A DNA stretch of 64,000 nt from Lomentospora prolificans (lineage: Eukaryota > Ascomycota > Sordariomycetes > Microascales > Microascaceae): assembly GCA_029532625.1 (NCBI GenBank), contig JARFXM010000008.1, positions 372,001 to 436,000 on the forward strand, written 5' to 3'. The notes below the pieces were generated by a model. That model was not told where the DNA came from. It saw only the letters and a program-made list of their open reading frames with translations, and did not search any database. Position 1 is the first letter of the stretch. Each line of letters opens with the position of its first letter. Position numbers and translations under genes: made by a program. Positions 24,138-35,466 of this stretch are shown here, piece by piece.

Positions 24138-24860
24138 CTAATGACCCAGGATCACAGCTACACCCATGAGAGTAGCGAGAAGGACCTGGGCGAGTATGGG
24201 CTCGAGACGGACAGATGGTGACGCGACAATGTCAAAGGGACTGCCGCCAGCACCTTGAGGACGGTCAAAATTCTCGGCGCCGCTCCTCTCCTGGGTACTG
24301 GCACCGTCGTTATCGTCATTATTGTTGCTATTATCTGGTGTGGGCGCGGGCTGAGGCGTCGGGGCACCGCCTTGATCCTGGCCTACGTCAGTGTTAATGG
24401 GTATGAAGGAGAAAGAGGATGCCACAACTAGGGATGTGAGTGTCGTACGGCTCTCTCCAGTAGTGGTAGGCAAGTTCCTGTTGGTCGTTGTCGTCGGTGT
24501 CGCGGGAGTGGTGGAAGTCTGCTGGCGAACGTTACCACGGCATATTATGCTGACAAGGTTCCCCAGCAGAGTCTGACCAAGGAGGGTATCAGTCGTAGTT
24601 CGTACGTTCCGGCAGTTCTGTTGGATGCTGTTCTGCATAGAAGTGAGGCCTCGAAGACAGGCGGCCGAGCAAGTCTGGGTCTCGAAATCCCTCTCAGTGC
24701 AGCCTGGGACAGGAGTTTCGTAGATGCGCAAACACTGCTCGGGGATAGAATTGGCCTTCATGATATCCGCTAGCGAGGTATCGGCGACAGCGGTCGGTGA
24801 GATCAGCAGGAGCGCGAGGGCGAGGCCCGCGATCGAGGATTGATTGCGTCGCTTCGTCAT
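24138..24860 (-). CDS. secreted, probably GPI-anchored Cys-rich protein
   Basis: 240 residues if read straight through. Signal peptide: MTKRRNQSS then a hydrophobic core (IAGLALALLLIS), cleaved near AVADTS. The mature part has six Cys (EQC, PGC, TC, AAC, NC, IIC) over about 70 residues, a Thr-rich linker, an Asn/Asp/Pro region, and a hydrophobic C-terminus (ILAQVLLATLMGVAVILGH) typical of GPI attachment, probably cleaved in the SGAENFDRPQGAGGS area. Lines 24383-24448 look like a 66-bp intron (GTACGA to a CTGACGTAG end) without stops and divisible by three; spliced, the product is 218 residues and loses an odd hydrophobic patch (SLVVASSFSFIPI). Likely a cell-wall or surface protein; no named family recognised. 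Confidence 0.75.
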   Translation of the reverse strand: MTKRRNQSSIAGLALALLLISPTAVADTSLADIMKANSIPEQCLRIYETPVPGCTERDFETQTCSAACLRGLTSMQNSIQQNCRNVRTTTDTLLGQTLLGNLVSIICRGNVRQQTSTTPATPTTTTNRNLPTTTGESRTTLTSLVVASSFSFIPINTDVGQDQGGAPTPQPAPTPDNSNNNDDNDGASTQERSGAENFDRPQGAGGSPFDIVASPSVRLEPILAQVLLATLMGVAVILGH

Positions 24861-27800
24861 GTTGAATTGGTCGGATTTGATGATGGGGGGACTAAAGGGA
24901 AATTGGCGTTCTAGAAAGGACTTCGCGAAAGAGACACCTTTGTAGGATTGCGGCGCGAGATGAATGGGAACGGGATAGTAGATAAGACGGATGCGCAGAA
25001 TAGGCGACAGCTGGTATCGAGAAAAGCCGATCGGTAAGGCGATAGTTGTTCAGGTGACAGATTTCCTGTCCCGTGTCGCTTGTCAGGGTTTCCAATGCTG
25101 GAAATAGAAGATCGAAAATCGCTAGTCGCAATCTCTTACTCTTGCGGTCACCAGAAAATAGGCGTTGGCAAGGCGAAGCTTGTGGAGCGAGGTGCCTGAA
25201 TTCCGAAACGCGAAGTGTCTCAAAGGGCGGCCGCGGGTGCTGGTGTAAGTGAGAATAGGCTCACAATGGATGAGTTAGCCGTCAATGCGGCTGTAAAGTG
25301 ACGTCGATCTTCGACCGTGAAATTCGATCCCCGAACAGGTGAGGAATTGCCAGTCTCTTGCGTGGAAAGCAAGGAGGAAGGTATCTACGTGAAGGTGAAG
25401 AAGGAAAATCGGATTCTTGAATATTAATCTGGGTTGATCGACCTAAAGCCTTGGAGGGTCCGGGTTTGAGGTAGAAGGAATGTCCGAAGCCGTCCGTCCA
25501 ACTTGCTGCACTGTTGGCTCAGCATCCAATCAGAATACCCCAAACAGTGTAGGAAGGGCGGTCGGTATTCGATTCGCTTGCAAAGAGTGCGTCGAATTAA
25601 TTCCCGAGTCGTCTTTTGCGACGATTCAGTCGTGCAATCGAGTGAGCGCGGCAGGCGCTGATTCAAATTTGGAAAACGTGTGTGGCTTTGGCGGTGAAGG
25701 ATGAGGCGAAGTGCAGCTGCCTGGAATATAAGTGAGGCGGAGGCGAAGTGGCAAATGGGCGTAATGCGAAGGAGGAACAGCCCCAAATGAAATTAAAGAC
25801 TATATTTGGATCGTTCTCTTGGAAATGTAGCGTTTGCGGGGGCAGTAGTCGTTTCCCTAAAGAATTAAAGCGAGAACAATACGGAAAGAGCCAGTCTTGG
25901 TGTGTTGGTGAAAAGGCCGTCAGTCAACAGGAAAGTGCGAGGGGCGATCGGGTTGGTCCAAGATGATATACAGGTGGCAATAGTCCGAGTCCGTTTGCTC
26001 CAGAGCCAGGGTTTCAGGTGAACTGTCTTCAATAGAGTGCAGAACCGGTTTCCGGGGAATTCGGATCGGCCTCTTTGCTTTTGCCCTCTTCTGAGAATGT
26101 CGGTCGAAAAGAAAAGAGACAGTCACTTTTCAATCGGCCACCAGGATAGGCAACGATCTGTTCAAGTTGCACTCGAAGAGCGGCGATCGCAGTACTCCGC
26201 TCCGTCCAACACGGCCGAGAAGGCCGCGAGAATGGCTGTGTGGTTGTTGACTGGCAAGGGTACCGAGGGCAGTGAACCGCTGGCTGTTGCTTGGCTGTCT
26301 GGCAGCCAACCGAGCTTACTCGGTCGGAATTGTAACGCGGATTTGGTGTGGGTGAGAAAGTGGGCACCCTAGCACCCGGTCGTGGAGAATCTGGGCAGAG
26401 AGATGATGATGGGCGGTCACTGAACACAAGGAAAGGGAAGATCAAATCCCAGGTGCGTGCGTTTGAAGCGACGGCTGGAGGGGATTTTCTTCTTTTAGGT
26501 TTCGATTCCTGGTCGCCAGGAATGCCATTTTTTTCTTCTCCTGACAGAAAAGGCCCTTCTCTGAAAACCCCGTGCTGCTGAATGGCTATTTCTCCTTGGC
26601 GCTCAATGGCAGACCATCTCAAGGCGTTTGCGACGATCAGTTGAAACATCCGGGCGAGCCCCTCCCCCTTCCCCGCCAAAGCTTGACCAGTACACCCCTA
26701 GAAGCCAGCGCTTTGTTGGCTGCAGAGGTCAGCACGGGAGACGAAAAGCTACATGTACCCCCCATCACCTACTTCAGCGCTGGCTCATCACCAGGTATTG
26801 TGTTTAGTTTTCGTACGGACCCCTCTCCCTTGTTTTTGGTCCGGCTGTACTTCGAGCAGCTTCCTCCCTGAGGCTAAACTATCTTGGTCGGAGATGGTCG
26901 TTTTCGTGCAGAAGCAGAAACGCCGAACAGGACGTCGCCAGGGGCACGGAGAATGGTTCGATCGAATGTCTGCAAGCGCTGGCGAACAGCAACACCGTGC
27001 TGCCTCCGTACAGCTGAATAGGAACCAGGCCGCGGCTGATGGACTGGGGGACTCGTCGTTGAATAGCCAGGCCCTAACGGAGGGGCTCCCGCATTCTGAC
27101 CACTAATAATAGCAAGCTCCGTTCCCTCCCAGCCAACCCCTCCCCCCGAGTCAAACTGAGCCGTCTCTCTGCTGGCATTGTTTTATCTACGATCATTTTC
27201 ACCAAGCACAGAGCAGTTGATCTCTGTTGTGGTCACAGTCATGCCCAGGTCGCGAACTCCGGTTACATTGCTCCTTCCAACAAAGGCGCTAAGAGGCAAT
27301 CTGGAACCCGAAAATCAAGTTCAGATACCAAAATTTGGCGTCAAGGCGAACGACCCTGCCAAGGCTCAATCATCACCAATGCTAATTGGTCAAAATGGAG
27401 GTTGACTCTTCGTCCCAGAATCGCGCTCTTTCCCCATCTGATTGGCCGTGGCCAGCCTAGGAAACAGAGCTGGCGACGGGAGCAGCCGTTGATTGGCTAA
27501 GATGGATGCTAGACTAGCATGAAACGAAACACGGCTGTGGACTGTTTGAGAATGGCTCGCCCCTTTGCCCCTTCCACGGGGGAGGCTTGATTCAGCAGGC
27601 ACCATTTTGCTCCCGAAAAAGGTTCGCCCCTATCCCTGGCAAAAGCTCGCGTGGAAAAGAAGCTCGTCGGAACCGCTGGCGAGGGTACATCTAGGAACGC
27701 TCTACAGAGTACGTACCTCGGCAGGTTATCAGTAGCCTCAGCTGCTCTTGCGACAAGTAAGCTTACTGCCAGATGTTCGCAGCATCGCGTATGATGACGC

Positions 27801-29213
27801 GAGTATCTATATTCACAAGTTGTGCAGAGTTCTTGTCTTCCGTGACCCCAAGACCTTGTCCTTCAGTTGAAGACCGCGCTCAAGTGCAAGAATTGCCCTG
27901 ATACATTCTTCTCTGCTCTGATAACGTAATGATGGTCGCGTCGTCGTGATCGTCTTTCCAACTGCAAAGATCTTCACCCGCACAGTCCACTCCTCCCCGC
28001 GATCCTAGGATCCGCATAATAACCCATATTAGGGCGCATCATATTCTCTCCGCAGGAGAAAAAAGGGGCCTGACAAGGGTCCAACCAAGGAAAATGTTCA
28101 TTGCTCGTCAACCCAAACTCGGGTTTTGTCAGATCCTGTGATTTCTATTACTCCATTTACGTCAATCAGTTGTCTCTTGGAAACATGACGAGGACGAGAG
28201 TTCTTTGTGCTCCCATGCCGATCGCTATTACAGCACAAGTCTGTTACAATCCGATCGACATGATTTACCGAACACTCCCGATTAACATTATGAGCCTCGT
28301 CTTGCAGAGCCATACAACACGCGCGGCAGTTTTGACCATTGACTCACTGAAACTTGGTCTGAAGTACTAGCTCCCGTGATTTCGCTTGCGCATCTTAGCC
28401 CCTCCGACCGCCACAAGGTCTTCAATATGATTCGCTTCCCACCTTGTTCGGCCGAAAGGACTTTCGACCACAAAAGATTAACTAACAAGTAGAGTACCTC
28501 GTAAACGCGACCGAGAGGCGTCTTCTTCCAAATGAGAAATCTTTGGCTGGCAGTGACAGGCCTCGGAGCCTCAAGTTTCCCGGGCGCCCCTTTGTCTAGC
28601 TAATGCACTACTACACCAGAGAACTCTAACTCGTAGTGGTCGAGTCAACAGTAAAAGGACTTCTGTTTTCCGAACCAAGCCGAGACGCGTCCGTGTGGCC
28701 ACCCCGCTTTTTGAATCCAATCGGCGTGTGATGTCAGTTTCCCGGACCCGATAACATCCATGCCACATCGGACGAGCAAGGCGGGAGGACTTCAACAACC
28801 CGGACCAATCCGGGAACTGGACCGACGTAAGGACACTACTCCGTAAGCTGTGAAACCGTATTTGGCCACAATCTTGCCATCTTAAAACTGCTACATATTC
28901 ATTTGACAAACTACAATAGCGCTCGCAATAAGCGCTTTTTAACGAGGCGACGCCGTGAGATGAACTGTTTGAAGACCCAAAATGCGAGACAGCATATACG
29001 ACGCCAACTGATGACCAAGATGGTGCAAAAGCACAAGTAGATTCTTGGCTGGACCTGTGGATGGAAGTATGATTCAATATGTGGAAGACTGCTCAGCCTC
29101 CCACCTCTCACAGCTCGCTCCGACCCTCGACTTCCGGGCACTTGTTTGTCCTCATTCAGTGTATCCCCATCATCAACCCCGAGATTCTCCAGACGGACAA
29201 GCTCATCCTCGGA
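24861..29213. other. gene-poor stretch
   Basis: Leader of the Cys-rich protein gene at the left. Beyond that, open frames are short, occur equally in all frames and match nothing I know. No transposase, reverse transcriptase or tRNA was recognised by eye. Confidence 0.4.
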
Positions 29214-29752
29214 CTATCTCCGGATATTCAACATCATCTGATCCAAGATAGCCGCGTCTGGTGTAGGCGGAAACCCTAGGGCGCGGAGAGAAGGAGGAAT
29301 AACCGGCGGGATGTCACGGGGGTCTCTGTCGAATGAGATTTTCATGTATTTAAAAGCCGCTTCAAGATTACGATAATATAGTGAGTACCCCCGGGGATTT
29401 TTGCGAGGGGAGAGGTGATTTCTTTCTAGAGATAGTTGACAGCCACGGGCCCGCAACCGCTGGTTCGGTATCAAAAGGGAAATGGACAGGCTACGTTCGC
29501 CATAGTCGGTGGCGGTAGGAAACGCAGAAGGCTCCCTTGAATGATTGCCCAAAATGAGATCTGGGAGCAAAGCTCACACCCCTTGACGAGTTTGATACAT
29601 AGGCGTAATAAGCTCTCGGCCGCTGGGATTGGGTAAGCCAGGATCATGCGAGGCTTAGGAGAAAGAATACTAAAGCTACGCGCCTGCCTGTGTGCGTCTC
29701 TAGGATATATACCTATATACTTGCGTAGTTTGGCGTGGGCGGGAACCGGCAT
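29214..29752 (-). pseudogene. possible eroded coding remnant
   Basis: Two overlapping minus-strand frames, 29471-29752 (starting MPVPAHAKLRKYIGIYPRD) and 29214-29570 (without its own ATG), together read like one protein broken by a frameshift near 29540-29570. The second contains LYYRNLEAAFKYMKISFD and PPVIPPSLRALGFPPTPD, which have protein-like periodicity. I cannot assign a family. It may be chance. Confidence 0.2.
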
Positions 29753-31828
29753 CTAGCTGTTCTTGTGTAAGTTTCTCCCAACGAATCCGGGCCTGGGCCA
29801 GCCTAGTATACTGCTGCCGCCAAGAGCAAAAACGAGCCAAAGGTTGGATGAAGGATAAGCCCGACGGAGCTGATTAAATGAAAAGAAAAGGACGAAGAGA
29901 GTCTCAAGCGTCTAGACGAGCCAAAGCTGCCACCTCATCGACACATGCGCCATCGCGATGGAGTCACGTTGGCTGACGGATCGAAGTCAGATAAGTCACT
30001 ATGGATCCATACCAGGCCCTTAATTGATGTTCTTAAGAGCCTATAGCCTTGACAACACTTAATGCGATCCTGCTAGTAGATGATCCTGCCTAGCATCACA
30101 TTCCAGCTACAGCCTCCCGAGGATAGTGTCGCCACTTGACCGATACGCCAAATTTTAGGTTCTACATCCCACACGCCAGGCAGCTCCCTGTCTCTTCATC
30201 AATTGGAGGTGGCCAAGCCTATTATGGGAATCATAGGAGGCCATGGCGTAAGTTGAAATTAGAGAGGCGCGGCGCGGGTAAAGTCAAAGTTCGGACCCCA
30301 TGCTGGTGCCGTCGAACGGTGCTGCTAGAGGTCCAATCTCCCTCGGACCGGAACACCGGTGGAAACCCACGCTGCGGGCCCTACTTCTTCCATCATCGAG
30401 GCATCCTAGGGCACATATTTCAAGCTCTGCAGGAGCTCCGAAGCTTTAATTTACAGGATTTCAATATCCCGGAAGGTCATCAGGAACGATCAGCCGCTAC
30501 CGGGAGGTTGGAAACTCATGGGGGAAAAGGGATTCCGGTACTGGCCAGGTAACTAACTCTCACTCGTATATGAAGACGAATCGAGATCTTGCGTTGTCCC
30601 ATGGGGCGGACCCATTGAGATACAGATGATAGGTCTCTGGCTAAGCTATTACAAGCGCACAGAGTGCTATTTCTATGATGGGGGATGACAAGTAAAGACC
30701 TGAGCGAATAGGCCCGCCACTTATTCCATTACCTTGGGAGTGAAAACCTTTCACTGCCGTAGCTGAATGGTCATCCTTTTAGCTCCGAGATAGTTTTAGG
30801 AATGCGTGGCATGAATGGAAAAGTAACTTAGGGATGTCGCGTAAAACCTCAGGGGTCTGTCTGTCGCATGGTTTCTACTAGGTAGAAACGATTCTAGAAG
30901 TCTATGTCAATACTCTTGGGTCATCAAATCTCCCATTAGCCCTAGAGCGAGGAATTTGAGGCCCACATAAACCGCGCGTTTTCTGAGTTGAATGTCATGA
31001 TGACGGAAAATAGAGTGAGGTAAGGCTGAGAGAATTCTCATGGCCCCAAACAGTGGACTCCTAGAGCGCAACGAAATCAGCTCTACGAGTAGTGCTGGAC
31101 TGCGGTCATCATTTCCCCTATCAACTTCCACGCGCGCGAGTCAGCTGGTATAACTGGGCGCTCCTCGGAAAGCGAAGACTTGTGGAACAGGGTCTAGAAT
31201 TTGGCTCATGGAGATTTTCGGTGGTTGGTTACGACTGCGAATCATTCGAGAGAGTCCTTCATCTCTCCGAACATCGGTCTTCTCCTCATGTCGAGAGATA
31301 CAAGTAGTAAGCTGCGGAGTCGTGCGTCAACCAGCATCAATAGCTCTGGTCCTGCCTGCTGGTGAGTCCGTGCGAGTCGGGCCGTAGCTTCCGCGAGACA
31401 GTTGTTGGGAAGCGATGAAGGGACGGAAGGGAAGACAGCACACCGGGTTCCTTCCTGTCTTCCTTGACCCTTGGGTGGTGGTGCCTTCCTTTTCAAGAGA
31501 AATCCAATGAGACCTTTCTATAGCGCTTACAAGTATTGTCTACCGTGGGCGCTACGAGCCTGAGGTCCGAGAGCCTCATTATATTTCATCTATCACCAGC
31601 ATATGCCTGATGCGCAGATTATCGTCATTGACTCCACGTAAGATCTTTTCTCGCAAATAACTGGGATTTATCCATTTTCCACATCTACCGATCGTGAGGC
31701 CTCGCAGAACGGACCATATTCTAACCCGACACCAATATTGCAACGTTGACATATCACCTTGCGGCCCAAACGGGTCAACCGCATCCTCGGGTCCAGCTCG
31801 ACGATACCTCTTTCGAATACGAAAGAGA
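29753..31828. other. gene-poor stretch
   Basis: No supported feature. Open frames are short and without codon bias. Confidence 0.4.
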
Positions 31829-32158
31829 ATGGTCTTGAAGGAGCTAGCTTGGTACGCGACGACGTGCGTGATGACAGCACCGACGGTGGCCGAGGACGAC
31901 GGCAACGGAATGGCCGCCTGGGCAGGGAACAAATCCTACCCGCACACGGACAGAAACATCACCGAAAGTTGGCATAATTGGACCAGCGAAGGCTCAACCG
32001 CCGGTATCGTGATCAAAGGGCTTCTGACGGGCGTTACCCTTGGATGCTGGCTTGCGTTCTTGTGCGGCTGCTACCTTCCCTGCATTATCGGCAGCTCGAG
32101 GCACTCGCTTCAAGTCAGGAGAAGCAGGGTGCCGGCAGTCACAGCCACTCCCGAATGA
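31829..32158 (+). CDS. possible small membrane protein
   Basis: Open frame of 109 codons from ATG 31829 (MVLKELAWYATTCVMTAPTV). It has possible N-glycosylation sites (NKS, NIT, NWT) followed by one strongly hydrophobic stretch (GVTLGCWLAFLCGCYLPCII) and a basic tail. This topology could suit a small type I membrane protein, but there is no family match, no splice evidence and the surroundings are gene-poor. Confidence 0.22.
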   Translation: MVLKELAWYATTCVMTAPTVAEDDGNGMAAWAGNKSYPHTDRNITESWHNWTSEGSTAGIVIKGLLTGVTLGCWLAFLCGCYLPCIIGSSRHSLQVRRSRVPAVTATPE

Positions 32159-35100
32159 CAGCGGCACCAGTATACAATTGGAAGCTGCGTTACAGAGTGC
32201 CAGGCGAGAGCTGGCTGGCGATGACAGGGCAAGCTAGGCCCTAATCTAGGAAAGGGTCGCTGGCAAGCAGGCTATTCCTCGTACTGCACGAGGTATGCTC
32301 AGGGATCAATTTAGTCGTCGACAGTTGGTGTGCTTACTAACCGCTTGTTTAGTGTGGGGGCCAGTCGTCGACAGGGAACAAGACAAGACGGGGGACAGGT
32401 TCCGAGAGCCAGCCAGCATTGACAGACATCGGCCAGGTGAAAAAGGTGGGTCGTCGCCCGGCTCTTGGCCAACAAGCAGTACACTGGCCGTTTAATGCCA
32501 TAGTGTTGATTGAAACGAGCATTAAATGCTCGTCGACACAATAGTGAGCATCTTGCCTTGGCTCGGACAAACCGCCAACAGCGCAAGTTGCGTCTCGATT
32601 CCTGCAGCAGCCCCTCAAATAGTATGATCAAGACATGACTAACGATGCAAAGTTTTAATACTTATGACCAACAAGGAAACGAATGTCAAGCCCTCTCGCT
32701 ATTTCCGTCCGCTGCATGAAGAAACAAGGGGGGTAGATCTCTTGACCACCCAGGTGACGAGGGAGCGGAGATTAGTTTAATTCGGACATCACCAGGGCCT
32801 TAATTTGACGATAGCGTGAATAAAAGATCGAAGGAGAATACTTGTGCTTTCCCCGCTCTCACCCTGCTGGCCAGCCATGCTAGAGGATTACAGGCAAGAA
32901 CCTTGAATCAGATACCCAGGAAATTGCAGCATTACCCTGCCAAGGATGCTGGACCATGTCGATATTCCCTTTCGCAGTGGATCTTTGCTTGCCTGACTCC
33001 CGTTCTCATAGGACTCGGCAACTCTACACTTGGCCCCCCACCCCGCCTCGAGGTGCAGGTCGGGAAGGCGGGGGCGCAAACAGAATGCGCGGGAAACCAA
33101 GGTCTCAAAGGTGGGATGCAGAAAGAAATGGAGGATGGGGCATACGATTAGATGGACGTCTCCGACCGAGCATGAAAATCGATCAACAAACGTCACCTAC
33201 TAATCTAACCGCGAGCCGCTTGACGCGGAGAGAAAATAAGAAACTGTCAGTGCTGTGCTAAAGTCCGAGGGTCTGGAAAATCGACCCGAGAGAGTGATCT
33301 AGGGGCTCTTCTTGGGTAGCCAGCCTATGGGAAAGGCTTGCTGATGTTTCGCCAGGCGTCCCGCTATCTATTCGCTGAACCATGTCTATTCCCGCTCCGC
33401 ACCCGTCCACCGGAAACCTGGTCGAGCCTCGCTTGCTGTCTGCCAATTGCCCACAGAAGTATATTCGGTCAGATATGGGATGGGATCGTCAGATGTCGGT
33501 CCAGAAGCACGAACCGAACGCCCGAGTAGAGCGAAAGGGGATACCAAAGGGAATCCTAAAAAGGGGGGGAAAGCTCGGTTACGGAAAGTTGCAACTATAT
33601 ACAAGCCTAGGAGGCTCATAACCAGGAGGCGATCCAAGGTATGGGTCCGGATCTAGTGCCGCCCGCCCCGTTGGGTTCTTCTCCTGATGCAGTGATACGT
33701 GTGCCTCGTACAACGAAGCCTCTGTAAGCTGCAGGTTTATGTGCAAGTATGCGCTATTCGACCCCTCTCTCTGGGGTTGTGTGCTGGCTAGGGTGCCGTG
33801 ACGTACCTGTGCCGGACAGTAGGGCACCCGCGCAACTGGAGCTAGCCAGCCAGGCTATCAAAAGGCGAGAGAGTGAGGCGCGTCCATACTCCAAGGGCTA
33901 GCAGCCCCTTCCTGGATTGTTTCCCTCCACGCAAACTTCGACAGATTAGGCTCTAGCGGCCGGCCATAGTTGGCTTTTTGTCTGGCAGTCTGTTTTGGCA
34001 ACAAGCCAAGACAGGACCCCGCCGCTGCCAGCACCCACATGGTCAGTTCCCCTTCAACAGATGCACCAACCCCACTCAATATTCTGCAGCGCCAGGCATA
34101 TGCACCCGGCAGTCTATACGAGAGAGGCTTTTGATGACTTGCGCTGGCGATTCCTACCCCATTGTTGGCTAGACATGGCCTGGCAGTTCATTCCAGCTCT
34201 ACACTTGCGTTGCGCATTGCACGAGTGTCACTTGTAGCGCATGCCACGGTGCCATCGCATCCATGGAGAAATTTCGCGTGGCTGGCCTCAGTGCCAAGCC
34301 TGACACCTGGGTCCCGAAAGTTGCTGGCGACTAATACCACCCTGCCCTTTTTACGCTGGCTCTGTGACCTATAGTGAGCTAGAACGACCGAAAGGGGTGC
34401 TGCAGGGGTAGCTCTTCGGAGTTGATTCCCAATTGGAGGGGGCCCGTAATAAGCCATGCAACGTGCTTGACTTTCAACGTCCAGGTTGAGGTTAAGCGTG
34501 GCAAGATTCGAGAACTGCTATCAATTGGTTGATGGCTACTTCGTATGCATAATACATACAACTCGGTTCTGACGAAAACTCGGTTCATGCTCCTGTACGA
34601 CGACGTTCCTGATGCTTCTCTCTTCTGCGGCGTTGGCCCTCCTCATTTTATTAATAGAATTTCAAAATCATGCTCTTGTGCAACGATAAGGCACATGCTG
34701 GACTTGGCTCTCAGAAGGGGAAATGTTTAGTGGTGTTGACCTCCTCAGGTTTTGACTACCACCTGACAGCCTGGCTGTGTGTAATGCACCCATGCAGCAA
34801 AGCACCGTCGTCTTTTTCCGAACAACGTTGAGCCAGCGTGCCAGTTAAGGGGACCCTGGCCTTCCATTTCCCGGGCGGCCCTGGAAGTTGCGGCGGCTGC
34901 GAGTAATGACGACCTATCCTGCCCGATCTCGCCAGGCCGGTTGCATTTTCACGACCAACACATTGTAGCGCTGCTTCCGTGGGCCTTATGTCGCCTGAAT
35001 CTCGCGCCCAGATTCGGGTTCATGACCATTCATGTTCGTACAGCTACTCCAGGCGGTGATATTATTGAAAAGGCGCATGTGGTTTCCATGAGGCCACGGG

Positions 35101-35298
35101 AAAAAGGAATGCAGGTGGGGAAGCGATGATGGCATCAACACACCCCCATGCCCATCGCCTTCCCTTTGATGATCTCGGCTGAGTGTTGAGGGATTCGGAG
35201 GAGAGACCCTTGCCCTTCCTCGGGAGCATCCTTTCACGTCGACTGGCATGGCCCTTGATTCTCCGTATCCTTTACCGCGGGACCGGCGCTCTCAGTAG
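32159..35298. other. gene-poor stretch leading into the flavoenzyme promoter
   Basis: No supported gene. Several frames of 60-110 codons exist on both strands without coding character. The last few hundred bases are the upstream region of the BBE-like gene. Confidence 0.4.
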
Positions 35299-35466
35299 TA
35301 TAATAAAGACTGGTATTCCCATGCCATCCCATCGATCACTTCTTCTTCCCATCAAGCTCCCACCATCCCCCGTCCAGAGGATTGCCGATCCCAATACCCA
35401 TTTCTGTTCTTCTTTCTTTTCTCGCACTCCCCTGCGTATCGGGAAGAGAAGGACCCGTGAGCAACC
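35299..35466 (+). promoter_or_regulatory. TATA-like element and C/T-rich leader of the BBE-like gene
   Basis: TATAATAAAG lies about 160 bases before the ATG, followed by a strongly pyrimidine-rich stretch (35330-35430, repeated CTTCTT and TTCTTT) up to gcaaccATG. This arrangement is typical of highly expressed fungal genes. Position and composition are seen; function is inferred. Confidence 0.4.
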
